Positions 38,500 to 46,621 of a stretch of DNA of 64,000 nucleotides are shown in pieces. A model generated the notes under the pieces. It was not told where the DNA came from. It was given only the letters and a program-made list of their open reading frames with translations, and made no database searches. The translations under genes and the position numbers were made by a program. The stretch is from Cupriavidus basilensis (GTDB lineage Bacteria > Pseudomonadota > Gammaproteobacteria > Burkholderiales > Burkholderiaceae). The stretch is taken from NCBI RefSeq assembly GCF_000832305.1, contig NZ_CP010536.1, forward strand, positions 1,054,001-1,118,000, given 5' to 3'. How positions within the stretch are numbered: position 1 is the first letter of the stretch; each line of letters begins with the position of its first letter.

Positions 38500-39085
38500 C
38501 CGGCTGCGCGGCGGCGATCGGTTCCGCCCGCTTGCCGGGATAGCTGACCTTCAGGATATCGATCTGCTCCACCCCTGCCGGCGTGCGCAGCAGCACCGTA
38601 TCGCCTTCGCGCGCCTTGAGCAGCGCGCGCGCGATCGGCGAGATCCAGCTCACGTGGTTGCTGTCGAGGTCCACCTCGTCGGTGCCGACGATCGTCACGG
38701 TGGTTTCCTCGCCGGCCTGGTCGGCATAGGTGACGGTGGCACCGAAAAAGATCTGGTCGTTGTCGCCCTGCAGGGACGGGTCCACCACCTCGGCCTTCTC
38801 CAGGCGCTTGGTCAGGAAGCGGATGCGGCGATCGATCTCGCGCAGGCGTTTCTTGCCATAGTGGTAATCGCCGTTCTCGGAACGGTCACCATTGGATGCG
38901 GCCCACGAAACGATCTGGACCACCTCCGGGCGAGCCGTGTCGATCAGGTGCATCAGTTCATCGCGCAAGCGCTGGTAGCCTTGCGCCGAGATGTAGTTCT
39001 TGGTGCCAGGCGGCAGCGGGGTAGCGCCTTCGGGAAGGTCGTCGTCCTCGTCGCCGGATGACTCTTTGACAAATGCCTTGTTCAT
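38489..39085 (-). CDS. greB: Transcription elongation factor GreB
   Basis: A 198-residue Gre factor that rescues backtracked RNA polymerase by stimulating transcript cleavage. The coiled-coil tip with its two acidic residues lies in SNGDRSENGDYHYGKKRLREIDRRIRF (two pieces of one helix pair), and the C-terminal FKBP-like domain has VTYADQAGEETTVTIVG. An acidic N-terminal extension (SGDEDDDLPEG) makes it longer than E. coli GreB (158). It is convergent with spoT. Confidence 0.95.
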   Translation of the reverse strand: MNKAFVKESSGDEDDDLPEGATPLPPGTKNYISAQGYQRLRDELMHLIDTARPEVVQIVSWAASNGDRSENGDYHYGKKRLREIDRRIRFLTKRLEKAEVVDPSLQGDNDQIFFGATVTYADQAGEETTVTIVGTDEVDLDSNHVSWISPIARALLKAREGDTVLLRTPAGVEQIDILKVSYPGKRAEPIAAAQPEKH

Positions 39086-39189
39086 GATCCGATCACATCT
39101 GCGGGGCTGTCATTATAGGAAGCGGCGGCCCGCCGGAGGGAAAAGCAAAAAAAGTGGGGCAAGGGGGTTCCCAAATTTCAAAAGTACGT

Positions 39190-39195
39190 TATAAT
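39190..39195 (+). promoter_or_regulatory. -10 element of the tRNA-Arg promoter
   Basis: A perfect TATAAT lies 14 bases before the tRNA; TTCCCA (39168-39173) at 16-base spacing is a weak -35. Confidence 0.65.
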
Positions 39196-39208
39196 TTCTT
39201 TCTCGAGT

Positions 39209-39285
39209 GCGGCTGTAGCTCAGTTGGATAGAGTACTTGGCTACGAACCAAGGGGTCGTGGGTTCGAATCCTGCCAGCCGCACCA
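39209..39285 (+). tRNA. tRNA-Arg (ACG)
   Basis: Acceptor GCGGCTG pairs with CAGCCGC, followed by A and an encoded CCA. The anticodon loop CTACGAA gives ACG, read as ICG after editing by TadA. 77 bases. It is followed at once by a strong terminator, so it is a single-tRNA unit. I see no integrase or duplicated 3' end nearby. Confidence 0.97.
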
Positions 39286-39294
39286 CTCATTGCA

Positions 39295-39326
39295 AAAAGA
39301 GCTTCCAGAAATGGAAGCTCTTTTTT
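39295..39326 (+). terminator. Terminator of tRNA-Arg
   Basis: AAGAGCTTCCA pairs with TGGAAGCTCTT around GAAA, followed by TTTT: a tetraloop-capped, 11-bp intrinsic terminator. Confidence 0.93.
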
Positions 39327-39559
39327 CATTTTGGCTTCTGCCGTCGCTCTCGGTCCCTGGTGTGGCCATTCTACGGCGTTCTGCCGTGCGTCGACGGTAA
39401 TCGCCGCGATTGAGACTTGTCTCATCGTGCGCCGAGCTTCCTCTCGCTAATCTCTATTCCGGTGCGCATCCTCGCGCGTTCATAACCGGATCGCTCTCTT
39501 GCTGCTGCTTCCCGCTCTGCCGGGCCGAGCGATCACGCTTTCCTTTGGGGCGTCTTGTG

Positions 39560-40417
39560 ATGCGATCGTTGCCGTGGTTTGTCTGTGCCGCCATACTCGC
39601 CGCTGTGGCCAGTGCCGCATGCCGCTGGCGCAAGCCGGGCATGTCGCCATCCGCGTTGCCGTCCGCGTTGTCATCAGCGGCGGAGCGCGGGCCGGGCCCG
39701 CAAGGCCGTGTTTCCAGCCAGGCGCCGGAGGACAAGGCTGCACCGGCTATCGGCGAGTACACGCGCAGTTTGCTGGTGGGCTTTTTGCACGATGCGCGGT
39801 CGACCCTTAACGTCAGCACCCTTGCCACCGGTGTGGATTCACGCACGCAGGCGGCCGTGCTGGCTACCGACTGGCATATCCATACGGCTGGCGAGGCACG
39901 CGGCACGCTGGCATGGCTGCTGGAGGAGGGGCATCGCGCGCTGTATCCGCAGGTCTGCCGGATCTTGTTCTCGGTGCCGCGCGCGGCGCGCGAGCGTGAG
40001 ATCGTGCTGCTCGATGATCGCTTCGATCCGGTGCGTCTTGCCCGCTGCATCGACAATCTCGAGCGCGCCATGCCGGACCTGCGGGCGAGCCGCCTGCTTG
40101 GCTCCCGGGTCGATCTTGCGCGTGGCGTCCTGGCCTGGGACATGAGCCGGGCGATTCATGTTGCGCGGGCCGCTTACGACTGTGGCATGCAAACCGAAGC
40201 GCAGGCATGGGCCGTGATCGAGCAGGCGGCGTCGCAGGTCTTCGCGCAGATGGCGTCCTGGCAGGAGGTTGCGGTGAGTCACCTGCTGGGCCGGGCAATG
40301 TGGGCCGGGCCTGGCGCCGGTCTGCAGCGGCAACTGGCGTTTGTCCGGCACTGCCTCGACGATTCGGATAGTCCCATGCGCGGGGTACGCTATCACGCCG
40401 CGCGCAGTGGTGTATAG
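39560..40417 (+). CDS. DUF1266-domain protein
   Basis: A 285-residue protein with one N-terminal hydrophobic segment (WFVCAAILAAVASAA), a low-complexity linker and a C-terminal DUF1266 domain, recognised by WDMSRAIHVARAAYDCG, then QAWAVIEQAA and SWQEVAVSHLLGRAMW. DUF1266 proteins have no fixed role; E. coli YbeU/YbeR belong here. ATG 39560 is chosen because the hydrophobic segment begins there, though the ribosome site is weak and a longer frame is open from 39410. Confidence 0.8.
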   Translation: MRSLPWFVCAAILAAVASAACRWRKPGMSPSALPSALSSAAERGPGPQGRVSSQAPEDKAAPAIGEYTRSLLVGFLHDARSTLNVSTLATGVDSRTQAAVLATDWHIHTAGEARGTLAWLLEEGHRALYPQVCRILFSVPRAAREREIVLLDDRFDPVRLARCIDNLERAMPDLRASRLLGSRVDLARGVLAWDMSRAIHVARAAYDCGMQTEAQAWAVIEQAASQVFAQMASWQEVAVSHLLGRAMWAGPGAGLQRQLAFVRHCLDDSDSPMRGVRYHAARSGV

Positions 40418-40525
40418 GCGCACGCCGTCTTGCGGGGGCGCTGCTGGCGGCATAGGCTGGTTCAGGAGCGCGTTGGGGGCGAGCGGCTATGCTTCATGCT
40501 TGCGGCAAGAACCATGGAGGATCCA

Positions 40526-40807
40526 ATGAGCAATGCGGACTGGCGGGTGGAGGCATATCGGGGCATGGACGTCTATGTCCTCGTATCGAAGCCGGATGAC
40601 GGCGGTGTCCCGGCTTTGGGCAAGGTTGCCCAGTGGGGGTACGAGGTGCGTGTCTGCCAGGAGGGTGCGGATCCCTCCGATGCCGGCGACATCGAGCGCA
40701 TGTCGGGCGACGGTGCGCAGTTTGCTACCCGGCACGCGGCCGAAGTCGCTGCGTTCGCTGCGGCCTACCAGCTTGTGGATAAGCTCGTGGGCCCGGTGAC
40801 GGACTAG
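40526..40807 (+). CDS. Hypothetical protein, 93 aa
   Basis: A small soluble protein (MSNADWRVEAYRGMDVYVL). GGAGG at 40516-40520 decides ATG 40526. The middle has a strand-like segment (GKVAQWGYEVRVCQEGADP) and an Ala-rich C-terminal helix (RHAAEVAAFAAAYQLVDKL). I cannot assign a family. It stands alone between the DUF1266 gene and the initiator tRNA. Confidence 0.72.
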   Translation: MSNADWRVEAYRGMDVYVLVSKPDDGGVPALGKVAQWGYEVRVCQEGADPSDAGDIERMSGDGAQFATRHAAEVAAFAAAYQLVDKLVGPVTD

Positions 40808-40911
40808 CGGATGCGCACACGGGATGGCGCGCCGGATGGCGGGATTTTCACGATGACGTCACAAAGCGATTGCAATGCGCGGTGGGATCCACCATAATCC
40901 GGCCTCTCGGA

Positions 40912-40987
40912 CGCGGGGTGGAGCAGTTGGCAGCTCGTCGGGCTCATAACCCGAAGGTCGCAGGTTCAAGTCCTGCCCCCGCAACCA
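40912..40987 (+). tRNA. Initiator tRNA-Met (CAU)
   Basis: It opens CGCGGGG and closes CCCCGCA-ACCA, so position 1 C faces A72 unpaired. The anticodon stem has the three G-C pairs (GGG/CCC) around CTCATAA. Both are the identity marks of tRNA-fMet. 76 bases with encoded CCA. Confidence 0.97.
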
Positions 40988-41116
40988 AAGACCTTTCCTG
41001 GTCTCCGAGGCTGATCCCCGGGCCGTCCTGGCCATGTTCTGCAAATTCCCGAAGATACGAAACCCAAGCGTTGCACGCGACCGGTTTGCATTGCGTGCAC
41101 CATGGGTTCGCACCGA

Positions 41117-41554
41117 TCAGTGCCGCCCGCGGCCGCCTCCGCCGTGGCTGCCTCGCGTGCCTCCCGTACCTCCCGTACCTCCCGTACCTCCCCAGCCGCG
41201 GCCACGGTAGTAGCCGTGCGCCATGCCGGAGTGATAGCCGCCGTAGTATCGCGGCCCGCCCGCGTGGTAGCCGGGGCCGCGATAGTAGCCGTAGCCGCGA
41301 TAGCCGCGATAGCCACCGTAACCGTAGTAGAAGGCCGGGCCGTAGAACCCGCCATAGTAGGGCGCACGGTCGTATCCATACGCGAACCCGTAAGTGCCAG
41401 GGGGATAGGCTACGCCGCCCTCGTCGAACCCGTAGGGATCATAGGGGTTGTAGGGGTTGTAGCTGTCGTAAGGGTCGTAGTAAGGGTAGCCGGCGCATGC
41501 GCCCACGCACAGCACTGTCACTGCTAACAACAAGCGGAGCAAGGCGCTGTGCAT
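41117..41554 (-). CDS. Tyr/Gly-rich hypothetical lipoprotein
   Basis: A 145-residue protein with a short signal peptide and lipobox VGAC near residue 20. The mature part is very rich in Tyr, Gly and Pro (YYDPYDSYNPYNPYDPYG, then many GYRGY-type repeats) and ends in GGTGGTGGT and a His/Gly tail. The GGT repeats come from a 9-bp DNA repeat (ACCTCCCGT on the plus strand near 41160-41195), which can slip. It resembles low-complexity surface or stress proteins; no function known. Confidence 0.72.
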   Translation of the reverse strand: MHSALLRLLLAVTVLCVGACAGYPYYDPYDSYNPYNPYDPYGFDEGGVAYPPGTYGFAYGYDRAPYYGGFYGPAFYYGYGGYRGYRGYGYYRGPGYHAGGPRYYGGYHSGMAHGYYRGRGWGGTGGTGGTGGTRGSHGGGGRGRH

Positions 41555-41677
41555 GGGGCTTCTGGTTCGCCAGTGGATCGCGCCCGGCGGGCGGCGGGCG
41601 ATAACAATTAGAGACTGTGTTCCGCTGAGAGGTTCAGTGTCGCGCTGGCTTGCGCCCGCACAGCGCCTGCCAGGGAT

Positions 41678-41965
41678 TCAGGCGGGCGCCCGGGCCAGCT
41701 CGGCCGCGCGCGAAAACGTGTCTCGCACTTGCGGCTGGCCTTCGCGCGCCGCTGCTTCGGACCGGGCGGTCAAGCGCTCGATCAGCACGCTCAGGTTATT
41801 CCCCTGCGGCGCGGTCTTGCTTGCGCCGCACCGATCGACGGCCTCGCGCACCACCTGTCCGAGTTCCTCGTTCACATCCGCGCCATCGAAGGCACTGATC
41901 GACAGGGCGGAAATCTGCTCGAGGTAGAGGTTGACCAACGCTTCATCGTGTACCGGTTCGGGCAT
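41678..41965 (-). CDS. Hypothetical protein, 95 aa
   Basis: A soluble, mostly helical small protein (MPEPVHDEALVNLYLEQIS). AAGGAGACGGAA ahead of ATG 41965 fixes the start; the frame is open 24 codons upstream without conservation. No family recognised. It is divergent from the PiuC gene, and the Fur box in between could control it too. Confidence 0.72.
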   Translation of the reverse strand: MPEPVHDEALVNLYLEQISALSISAFDGADVNEELGQVVREAVDRCGASKTAPQGNNLSVLIERLTARSEAAAREGQPQVRDTFSRAAELARAPA

Positions 41966-42097
41966 TTCCGTCTCCTTGGCAATATGGACTGGGTGCAATC
42001 CATTGTAGTAGGCCGCATGCCCGACGCATGTCGGCACAAGGCCTACAGGGCAGCGCCTCTGCGCAGGACTTGCGTCAGGTCAAGGCTGGCAGATACT

Positions 42098-42116
42098 GAT
42101 AATGATTCCCATTTGT
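42098..42116. promoter_or_regulatory. Fur box
   Basis: GATAATGATTCCCATTTGT matches the 19-bp Fur consensus at 13 positions, with a perfect left half GATAATGAT. A TACAAT lies about 20 bases downstream, so Fur-iron binding would block the promoter of the PiuC gene. Confidence 0.75.
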
Positions 42117-42204
42117 ATGATCGCCGGCTTTCTCTTACAATCGGCGCTCGTCCCGGGCACGGCAAGGTGCCCGGGCCAACCGTCTTGCCGAGGTAATTGA
42201 ATTC

Positions 42205-42888
42205 ATGATGCTGCAGATCCCGGATGTGCTGACAAAGGCACAGATTGCCCAATGCCGAGCCTGGATGGATGCAACTGAGTGGACCGACGGCAACGCCACT
42301 TCCGGGCATCAGTCGGCATTGGCCAAGCGCAACCTCCAACTGCCCGAAGGCTCGCCGGTAGCGCGCCAGGTGGGCGATCTGATCCAGGATGCGCTGGGCG
42401 CCAATCCGCTCTTCATCTCGGCCGCGCTGCCGCTCAAGGTCTATCCGCCCTTGTTCAACCGCTACGAGGGCGGGCACGCGTTCGACAACCATATCGACAA
42501 CGCGATCCGCCACCTGCGCGGTACCAACTTCCGTGTGCGCAGCGACCTCTCGGCAACGCTGTTCCTGACGGAGCCGGAAGACTACGACGGCGGCGAACTG
42601 GTGGTGGAGGATACCTACGGGCAGCAACGCGTGAAGCTGCCAGCGGGGCATATGGTGCTGTACCCGGCCACCAGCCTGCACCACGTCAGCCCGGTTACGC
42701 GCGGCGCGCGCGTGTCGTCATTTTTCTGGATTCAAAGCATGGTGCGCGACGAGGGCCAGCGCTCGGTACTGTTTGAGCTCGATACGCAGATCCAGCGGGT
42801 CGGCCAGGCTCTGGGGCACAAGGACGCGGCCGTGGTGGGACTTACCGGCGTGTATCACAACCTGCTGCGGCGCTGGGCCGACGCCTGA
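42205..42888 (+). CDS. PKHD-type Fe(II)/2-oxoglutarate hydroxylase (PiuC/YbiX)
   Basis: A 227-residue dioxygenase. The Fe(II) ligands are the HxD in AFDNHIDN near residue 96 and a distal His in [20 protein letters not shown], whose Arg binds 2-oxoglutarate. PiuC proteins are iron-repressed and usually sit beside TonB siderophore receptors; none is present here. GAGGTAATTGAATTC precedes ATG 42205. The upstream Fur box supports iron control. Confidence 0.93.
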   Translation: MMLQIPDVLTKAQIAQCRAWMDATEWTDGNATSGHQSALAKRNLQLPEGSPVARQVGDLIQDALGANPLFISAALPLKVYPPLFNRYEGGHAFDNHIDNAIRHLRGTNFRVRSDLSATLFLTEPEDYDGGELVVEDTYGQQRVKLPAGHMVLYPATSLHHVSPVTRGARVSSFFWIQSMVRDEGQRSVLFELDTQIQRVGQALGHKDAAVVGLTGVYHNLLRRWADA

Positions 42889-43031
42889 GCGGCGGCATGG
42901 GAGGTGAGGGGAGCGGGGGAGGGGATGTCGAGGCAGGAAGCTTTGGCTTGATGCTTTGGCTTGATGCATCGGTTTGATGCTCGCGAATCGCCGGCATCGG
43001 CCAGCCATTCGCGATGCATGGTGCAACGAGG

Positions 43032-43334
43032 CTAACGGCGATCCCGGTGCTGCGGCGGTAACGGGACCATGGCTACGCGTCGTCGCGCGGGCTTGAGCGC
43101 GCGCTGCATTGGCCAGAAAACGTATTGGGTATGCGGATCCATCGGCTTGCCGAAGTAGGACACCCACACCTGCACGCCCTGTTCGGTTTCTGCAACGATG
43201 GCAGCCACTGCGCGGGCTGCGACTGCGGGAGATTTGAGCAAGGTGGCCAGCGCTTCGACACCTTGGACTACGTGGTGCTTGACACCACTGAACCATGCGT
43301 ATTGACGCATGGCTGACAACAAACGCTCGGTCAT
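43032..43334 (-). CDS. Hypothetical protein, 100 aa
   Basis: A small soluble ORF (MTERLLSAMRQYAWFSGVKHH) with a helical, Ala-rich first half, a strand-like VQVWVSYFGKPMD and a basic tail. Composition looks coding, and the opposite frames do not. A modest AGAG precedes the ATG. I recognise no family and it has no obvious partner. Confidence 0.6.
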   Translation of the reverse strand: MTERLLSAMRQYAWFSGVKHHVVQGVEALATLLKSPAVAARAVAAIVAETEQGVQVWVSYFGKPMDPHTQYVFWPMQRALKPARRRVAMVPLPPQHRDRR

Positions 43335-43593
43335 GAACTCTGGTGCTTGGTTGGTAGTAAAGATCAGACCGGAGCTTACACGCTTTGTTCAGTGCCGACT
43401 GATGGGACCTGTCTATCGCTTACCCTGAGTCATCGGATGTCCCTGTTACTGCCGCGGGTGCCGGACCCGGTGCCTGTTGTCATTGCGTCAATGCGCTAGC
43501 GCCGATCGGCCACCACATTGACAACGCAAGGGCCGAGGATTAGCGTCATCAACAGGACCATCCGACCCTTGAAGCCTTCCTGGGAGCTTGCCG

Positions 43594-43905
43594 ATGACCG
43601 AAGACATGCTGCTGCAACTGATGGTGGAAGTCGAGAAGGAAGACCCCATCGACTATGCCGACCTGCCCTTCGACGACGCCACGCTGCGCGCGTTGGTGTG
43701 CCGTCTGGTGGCGCAGCGCTCCAGCGCCATGGAGACGGCCGGCATGCCGGTGGACGCGTTACTGGCGACCATGTGGGCTTCCACCGCCAAGCTGGTGCTG
43801 GAGAATATGGTGCTCAACGCGCGCTTGCTGACGCTGCGGGGGTTGCCCGACGACGCCAACGCGCTGATCGAGCGCATCGCCCGGCAATCCCGCGGCGCGC
43901 CCTGA
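43594..43905 (+). CDS. Hypothetical protein, 103 aa
   Basis: A helical acidic protein (MTEDMLLQLMVEVEKEDPID) with a conserved-looking middle (ALVCRLVAQRSSAMETAGM). GGGAG at 43582-43586 favours ATG 43594 over a TTG six bases upstream. No family assigned. It is monocistronic; a 9-bp tandem repeat follows the stop. Confidence 0.7.
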   Translation: MTEDMLLQLMVEVEKEDPIDYADLPFDDATLRALVCRLVAQRSSAMETAGMPVDALLATMWASTAKLVLENMVLNARLLTLRGLPDDANALIERIARQSRGAP

Positions 43906-43926
43906 GGCGAGGCTGCCCTCCGGCGG

Positions 43927-43962
43927 CTTAGGCCGCTTACGCCGCTTAGGCCGCTTACGCCG
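43927..43962. repeat. Alternating 9-bp tandem repeat
   Basis: CTTAGGCCG and CTTACGCCG alternate perfectly four times (43927, 43936, 43945, 43954). It lies between a small gene and lpxO, about 150 bases before the lpxO start. Confidence 0.9.
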
Positions 43963-44114
43963 CCGATCCTGTGTGATGGATCGGCGTGTGGCGTATCGAT
44001 ATCATCCAGCAGGGCGCGTCCCATTTCGATACACTACGGGTTTTCGCCCCCGACACCGTCGCGTTGCTACGCGTATGCAACTGCGCGCGGTACTGCTGAT
44101 ATGGAGGATTTCGG

Positions 44115-45017
44115 GTGATCAAGTGGATAATCGTCGCGGCGTACCTGGGAGCGATCCTGTACGTGCATTTTCGCGGCAAGGTGAGGCTGCGCATCTGGCG
44201 CCAGTTGCTCGACCATTCGGCCCTGGTGGCCCCGGTCAACTGCTTCATGTACATATTTTCCGGCGTGCCGCGCACGCCCTACATCCCCGTCGAGCGTTTT
44301 CCCGAGCTGGAGAAGATCCGCGCTGCGTGGCCGGAGATTCGCGACGAAGGCCTTGCCCTGGCTGCCATGCGCAAGATCAAGGCCGCCGACAAGAACAACG
44401 ATGCCGGTTTCAACTCGTTCTTCAAGTACGGCTGGAAGCGTTTCTACCTGAAATGGTACGAAGCCCGCCATCCGTCGGCCGAGGTCCTGTGCCCGCGCAC
44501 GGTGGAACTGCTGCGCGGCCTGCCGAGCGTGAAGGCGGCGATGTTCGCCGAGCTGCCGCCCGGCGGCAAGCTGAACCCGCACCGCGATCCGTTCGCGGGT
44601 TCGCTGCGTTATCACCTGGGCCTGGCCACGCCCAACGACGACCGCTGCTTTATCGAGGTCGACGGCGAGCGCCATAGCTGGCGTGATGGCGAGGGCGTGG
44701 TATTCGACGAGACCTACCTGCACTGGGCCGAGAACAAGAGCGACAGCAACCGGCTGATCCTGTTTTGCGACATCGAGCGTCCGATGCGCTTCGGCTGGGC
44801 CGGCAAGATCAACCGCTGGCTGGGCCGCAAGGTCATGACCGCGGCGAGTTCGCCCAACGAAGAGTCCGACCAGACCGGCATGATCAACCGCCTGTTCCGT
44901 ATTGTCTGGGTTTGCGGCCAGTATCGCCGGCGTTTCAAGGCGTGGAGCCGGCCGGCTTACTACGTGGTCAAGTTCGGCCTGATCGCCGCCGGCGTGGCGC
45001 TGATCGTGTACCTGTAA
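44115..45017 (+). CDS. lpxO: Lipid A hydroxylase LpxO (aspartyl/asparaginyl beta-hydroxylase fold)
   Basis: A 300-residue Fe(II)/2-oxoglutarate enzyme with membrane anchors at both ends (residues 1-17 and about 280-300). LpxO 2-hydroxylates secondary acyl chains of lipid A at the inner membrane. Metal ligands are visible as HRD in NPHRDPF and the distal His in YLHWAENKSD, followed by Arg of NRLILFCD. The start is GTG 44115, fixed by GGAGG eight bases upstream. A bidirectional terminator follows. Confidence 0.9.
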   Translation: MIKWIIVAAYLGAILYVHFRGKVRLRIWRQLLDHSALVAPVNCFMYIFSGVPRTPYIPVERFPELEKIRAAWPEIRDEGLALAAMRKIKAADKNNDAGFNSFFKYGWKRFYLKWYEARHPSAEVLCPRTVELLRGLPSVKAAMFAELPPGGKLNPHRDPFAGSLRYHLGLATPNDDRCFIEVDGERHSWRDGEGVVFDETYLHWAENKSDSNRLILFCDIERPMRFGWAGKINRWLGRKVMTAASSPNEESDQTGMINRLFRIVWVCGQYRRRFKAWSRPAYYVVKFGLIAAGVALIVYL

Positions 45018-45043
45018 CGCTGACAGGCTTTAGTACGCAAGAA

Positions 45044-45075
45044 GAAGGGGCCGGCTGATGCCGGCCCTTTCTTTT
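45044..45075. terminator. Bidirectional terminator, lpxO / diguanylate cyclase
   Basis: GGGCCGGC (45048-45055) pairs with GCCGGCCC (45060-45067) around TGAT, flanked by GAAGAAG and TTTCTTTT. It separates two convergent genes. Confidence 0.92.
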
Positions 45076-45103
45076 GCACATCGGCGATTGCACATCGGCG
45101 ATT
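45076..45103. repeat. 14-bp direct repeat, two copies
   Basis: GCACATCGGCGATT occurs twice in tandem (45076-45089 and 45090-45103), with a partial third copy running into the end of the diguanylate cyclase gene. Slippage duplication. Confidence 0.85.
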
Positions 45104-45105
45104 GC

Positions 45106-46581
45106 CTATCGGCGCCGCCGCTCGCGCTCGTCGTCGAGCGCCTCGTAGTGGGCGCGCTTGGCCTGGTACATGCGGGCGTCGGCCAGCTTGACGGCGTCGC
45201 TCAGGCGGTCCGTTGCGCCACAGCTTGCGGTGCCGATCGACAGGCTGAGCGCGGTGCCCGGATAGAACTGGTTGTTGAGCTCCACCACCTGGTGGATCTG
45301 CTCGACCACTGTAGCCGCACCGCGCTCGTCGCGCGCCGGCAGTAGCACCATGAACTCGTCGCCCCCGACCCGCGCCACGCAGGCCTGGTCGCCCACGGCC
45401 TTTTTCAGCGCCTCGCCGGTGCGGCGCAGGAGCGCATCGCCGTCGCCGTGGCCGAGCTGGTCGTTGACCTGCTTCAGGCCGTTCAGGTCGACCGCGATCA
45501 CGCTGACCGGCCACGGGCCCTTGCGGCCCAGCCGCGCGAGCTCGTCTTCGTAGTAGGCGCGGTTGTAGAGCTTGGTCAGCACGTCGTGCTTGCCGAGGAA
45601 TTCGACATAGGCTTCGGCCTTCTTGCGCGCGGTGATGTCGGTCAGCGACACCAGCACCTGGTCCCACTCCGCCTCGCGGCCGGGAAACACCGACCACTGC
45701 ATGAATACGTCCACGGCCCGGCCATCCAGCGCGTAGTTGATGACTTCGCGCTGCTGCCAGAGTTTCTCGTTCCAGAGGTCGATCAATTGCTCGGCGAACT
45801 GGATGCGCATATTGTCGCGGAACACGTCGCCCAGGCGCGAGAGCAGCTCCTCCTTGGTCGACGCGCTGAACATCAGCAGGGTTTGCTGGTTGACGTCGAG
45901 CACACGGATTTCCTGCATGCAGCGGGAAATGAAATCCGGATGCACGTTGAGGAAGGTGCGGAAGTCCGAGATGCCCGCGCCGCGGACTTCATCGAGCAGC
46001 ACCTTGACCGCGCTGAAATCCTCGACCCACAGCGAGACCGGCGAATGCTCGAACAGGCCCAGCGCGTATTGCTCGCTGCGGCGCAGCTCGCGTTCGGTGG
46101 CCACGCGCGCGGTGATGTCCTCGATCGACAGCAGCACGCGTTCCCAGGTGGCCTCATGGCCGGGCATGACGGTGGCATCCAGGCGGATGTCCAGCCGCTT
46201 GCCTTCCAGCGTGTAGTTGACGGTCTGGCTTGAAAAGCGCAACCCGCCGTCCCACAGCTGGCCGAGTTCCTCGACATGCTGGTCGAACATATCGTCGCGA
46301 AAGACGGTGTCGAGGTTATTGACGAGGTCGGTGAGGTCGGCGGCGCGGAAGAGGTCCAGCGTGCGCTGGTTCACGTCCAGCACGCGGATCCGTGCCGAGC
46401 AGTGCGCGACTTCCTCCGGATTGGCGCGCAGGTGGCCGCGCAGGTCGGTCACGCCCTGCGCACGCAGGGCCTGGAAGTGCTCGCGCACGGCGCTGAAGTC
46501 TTCCAGCCATAGCGAGACCGGCGCCAACTGGAACAAGGCCTTGTACTCGTTGTCGATCCGCGACGTTTCGGTCGTTGCCAT
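45106..46581 (-). CDS. Diguanylate cyclase with duplicated PAS domains
   Basis: A 491-residue soluble c-di-GMP synthase. Two PAS domains (about 10-155 and 160-310) are clear tandem copies: APVSLWLEDFSAV / SPVSLWVEDFSAV, IRVLDVNQRTL / IRVLDVNQQTL and LSIEDITAR / VSLTDITAR. The GGDEF domain (about 325-480) has canonical RVGGDEF; the RxxD inhibitory site five residues upstream is missing. ATG 46581 (MATTETSRID) is preferred over a TTG 18 bases upstream. A G-rich tract overlaps its leader. Confidence 0.93.
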   Translation of the reverse strand: MATTETSRIDNEYKALFQLAPVSLWLEDFSAVREHFQALRAQGVTDLRGHLRANPEEVAHCSARIRVLDVNQRTLDLFRAADLTDLVNNLDTVFRDDMFDQHVEELGQLWDGGLRFSSQTVNYTLEGKRLDIRLDATVMPGHEATWERVLLSIEDITARVATERELRRSEQYALGLFEHSPVSLWVEDFSAVKVLLDEVRGAGISDFRTFLNVHPDFISRCMQEIRVLDVNQQTLLMFSASTKEELLSRLGDVFRDNMRIQFAEQLIDLWNEKLWQQREVINYALDGRAVDVFMQWSVFPGREAEWDQVLVSLTDITARKKAEAYVEFLGKHDVLTKLYNRAYYEDELARLGRKGPWPVSVIAVDLNGLKQVNDQLGHGDGDALLRRTGEALKKAVGDQACVARVGGDEFMVLLPARDERGAATVVEQIHQVVELNNQFYPGTALSLSIGTASCGATDRLSDAVKLADARMYQAKRAHYEALDDERERRRR

Positions 46582-46594
46582 CAATGCGTCTTTT

Positions 46595-46621
46595 CCCAAT
46601 CCCTATCCCCATCCCAATCCC
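46595..46621 (-). promoter_or_regulatory. G-quadruplex-like tract in the cyclase leader
   Basis: On the coding (minus) strand five guanine runs of three or four bases are spaced by two or three A/T bases (GGGATTGGGAT, then GGGGATAGGGATTGGG). It ends 14 bases before ATG 46581, where the ribosome should bind. Confidence 0.6.

Noticed and set aside
39189..39425. Minus-strand ORF containing a GRIRTHDPLVRSQVLYPTEL-like segment
   Set aside because: It is the antisense of tRNA-Arg and its terminator. This peptide is a well-known false gene call arising from tRNA sequence.
39209..39559. tRNA-Arg as an integration site of a genomic island
   Set aside because: No integrase, no duplicated tRNA 3' end and no shift in composition was seen downstream.
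40859..41113. Minus-strand ORF containing GQDLNLRPSGYEPDELPT
   Set aside because: Antisense of the initiator tRNA; another recurrent false call.
41150..41200. Short tandem repeats suggestive of a CRISPR array
   Set aside because: Units are 9 bp, contiguous and in frame with a lipoprotein gene; there are no spacers and no cas genes.
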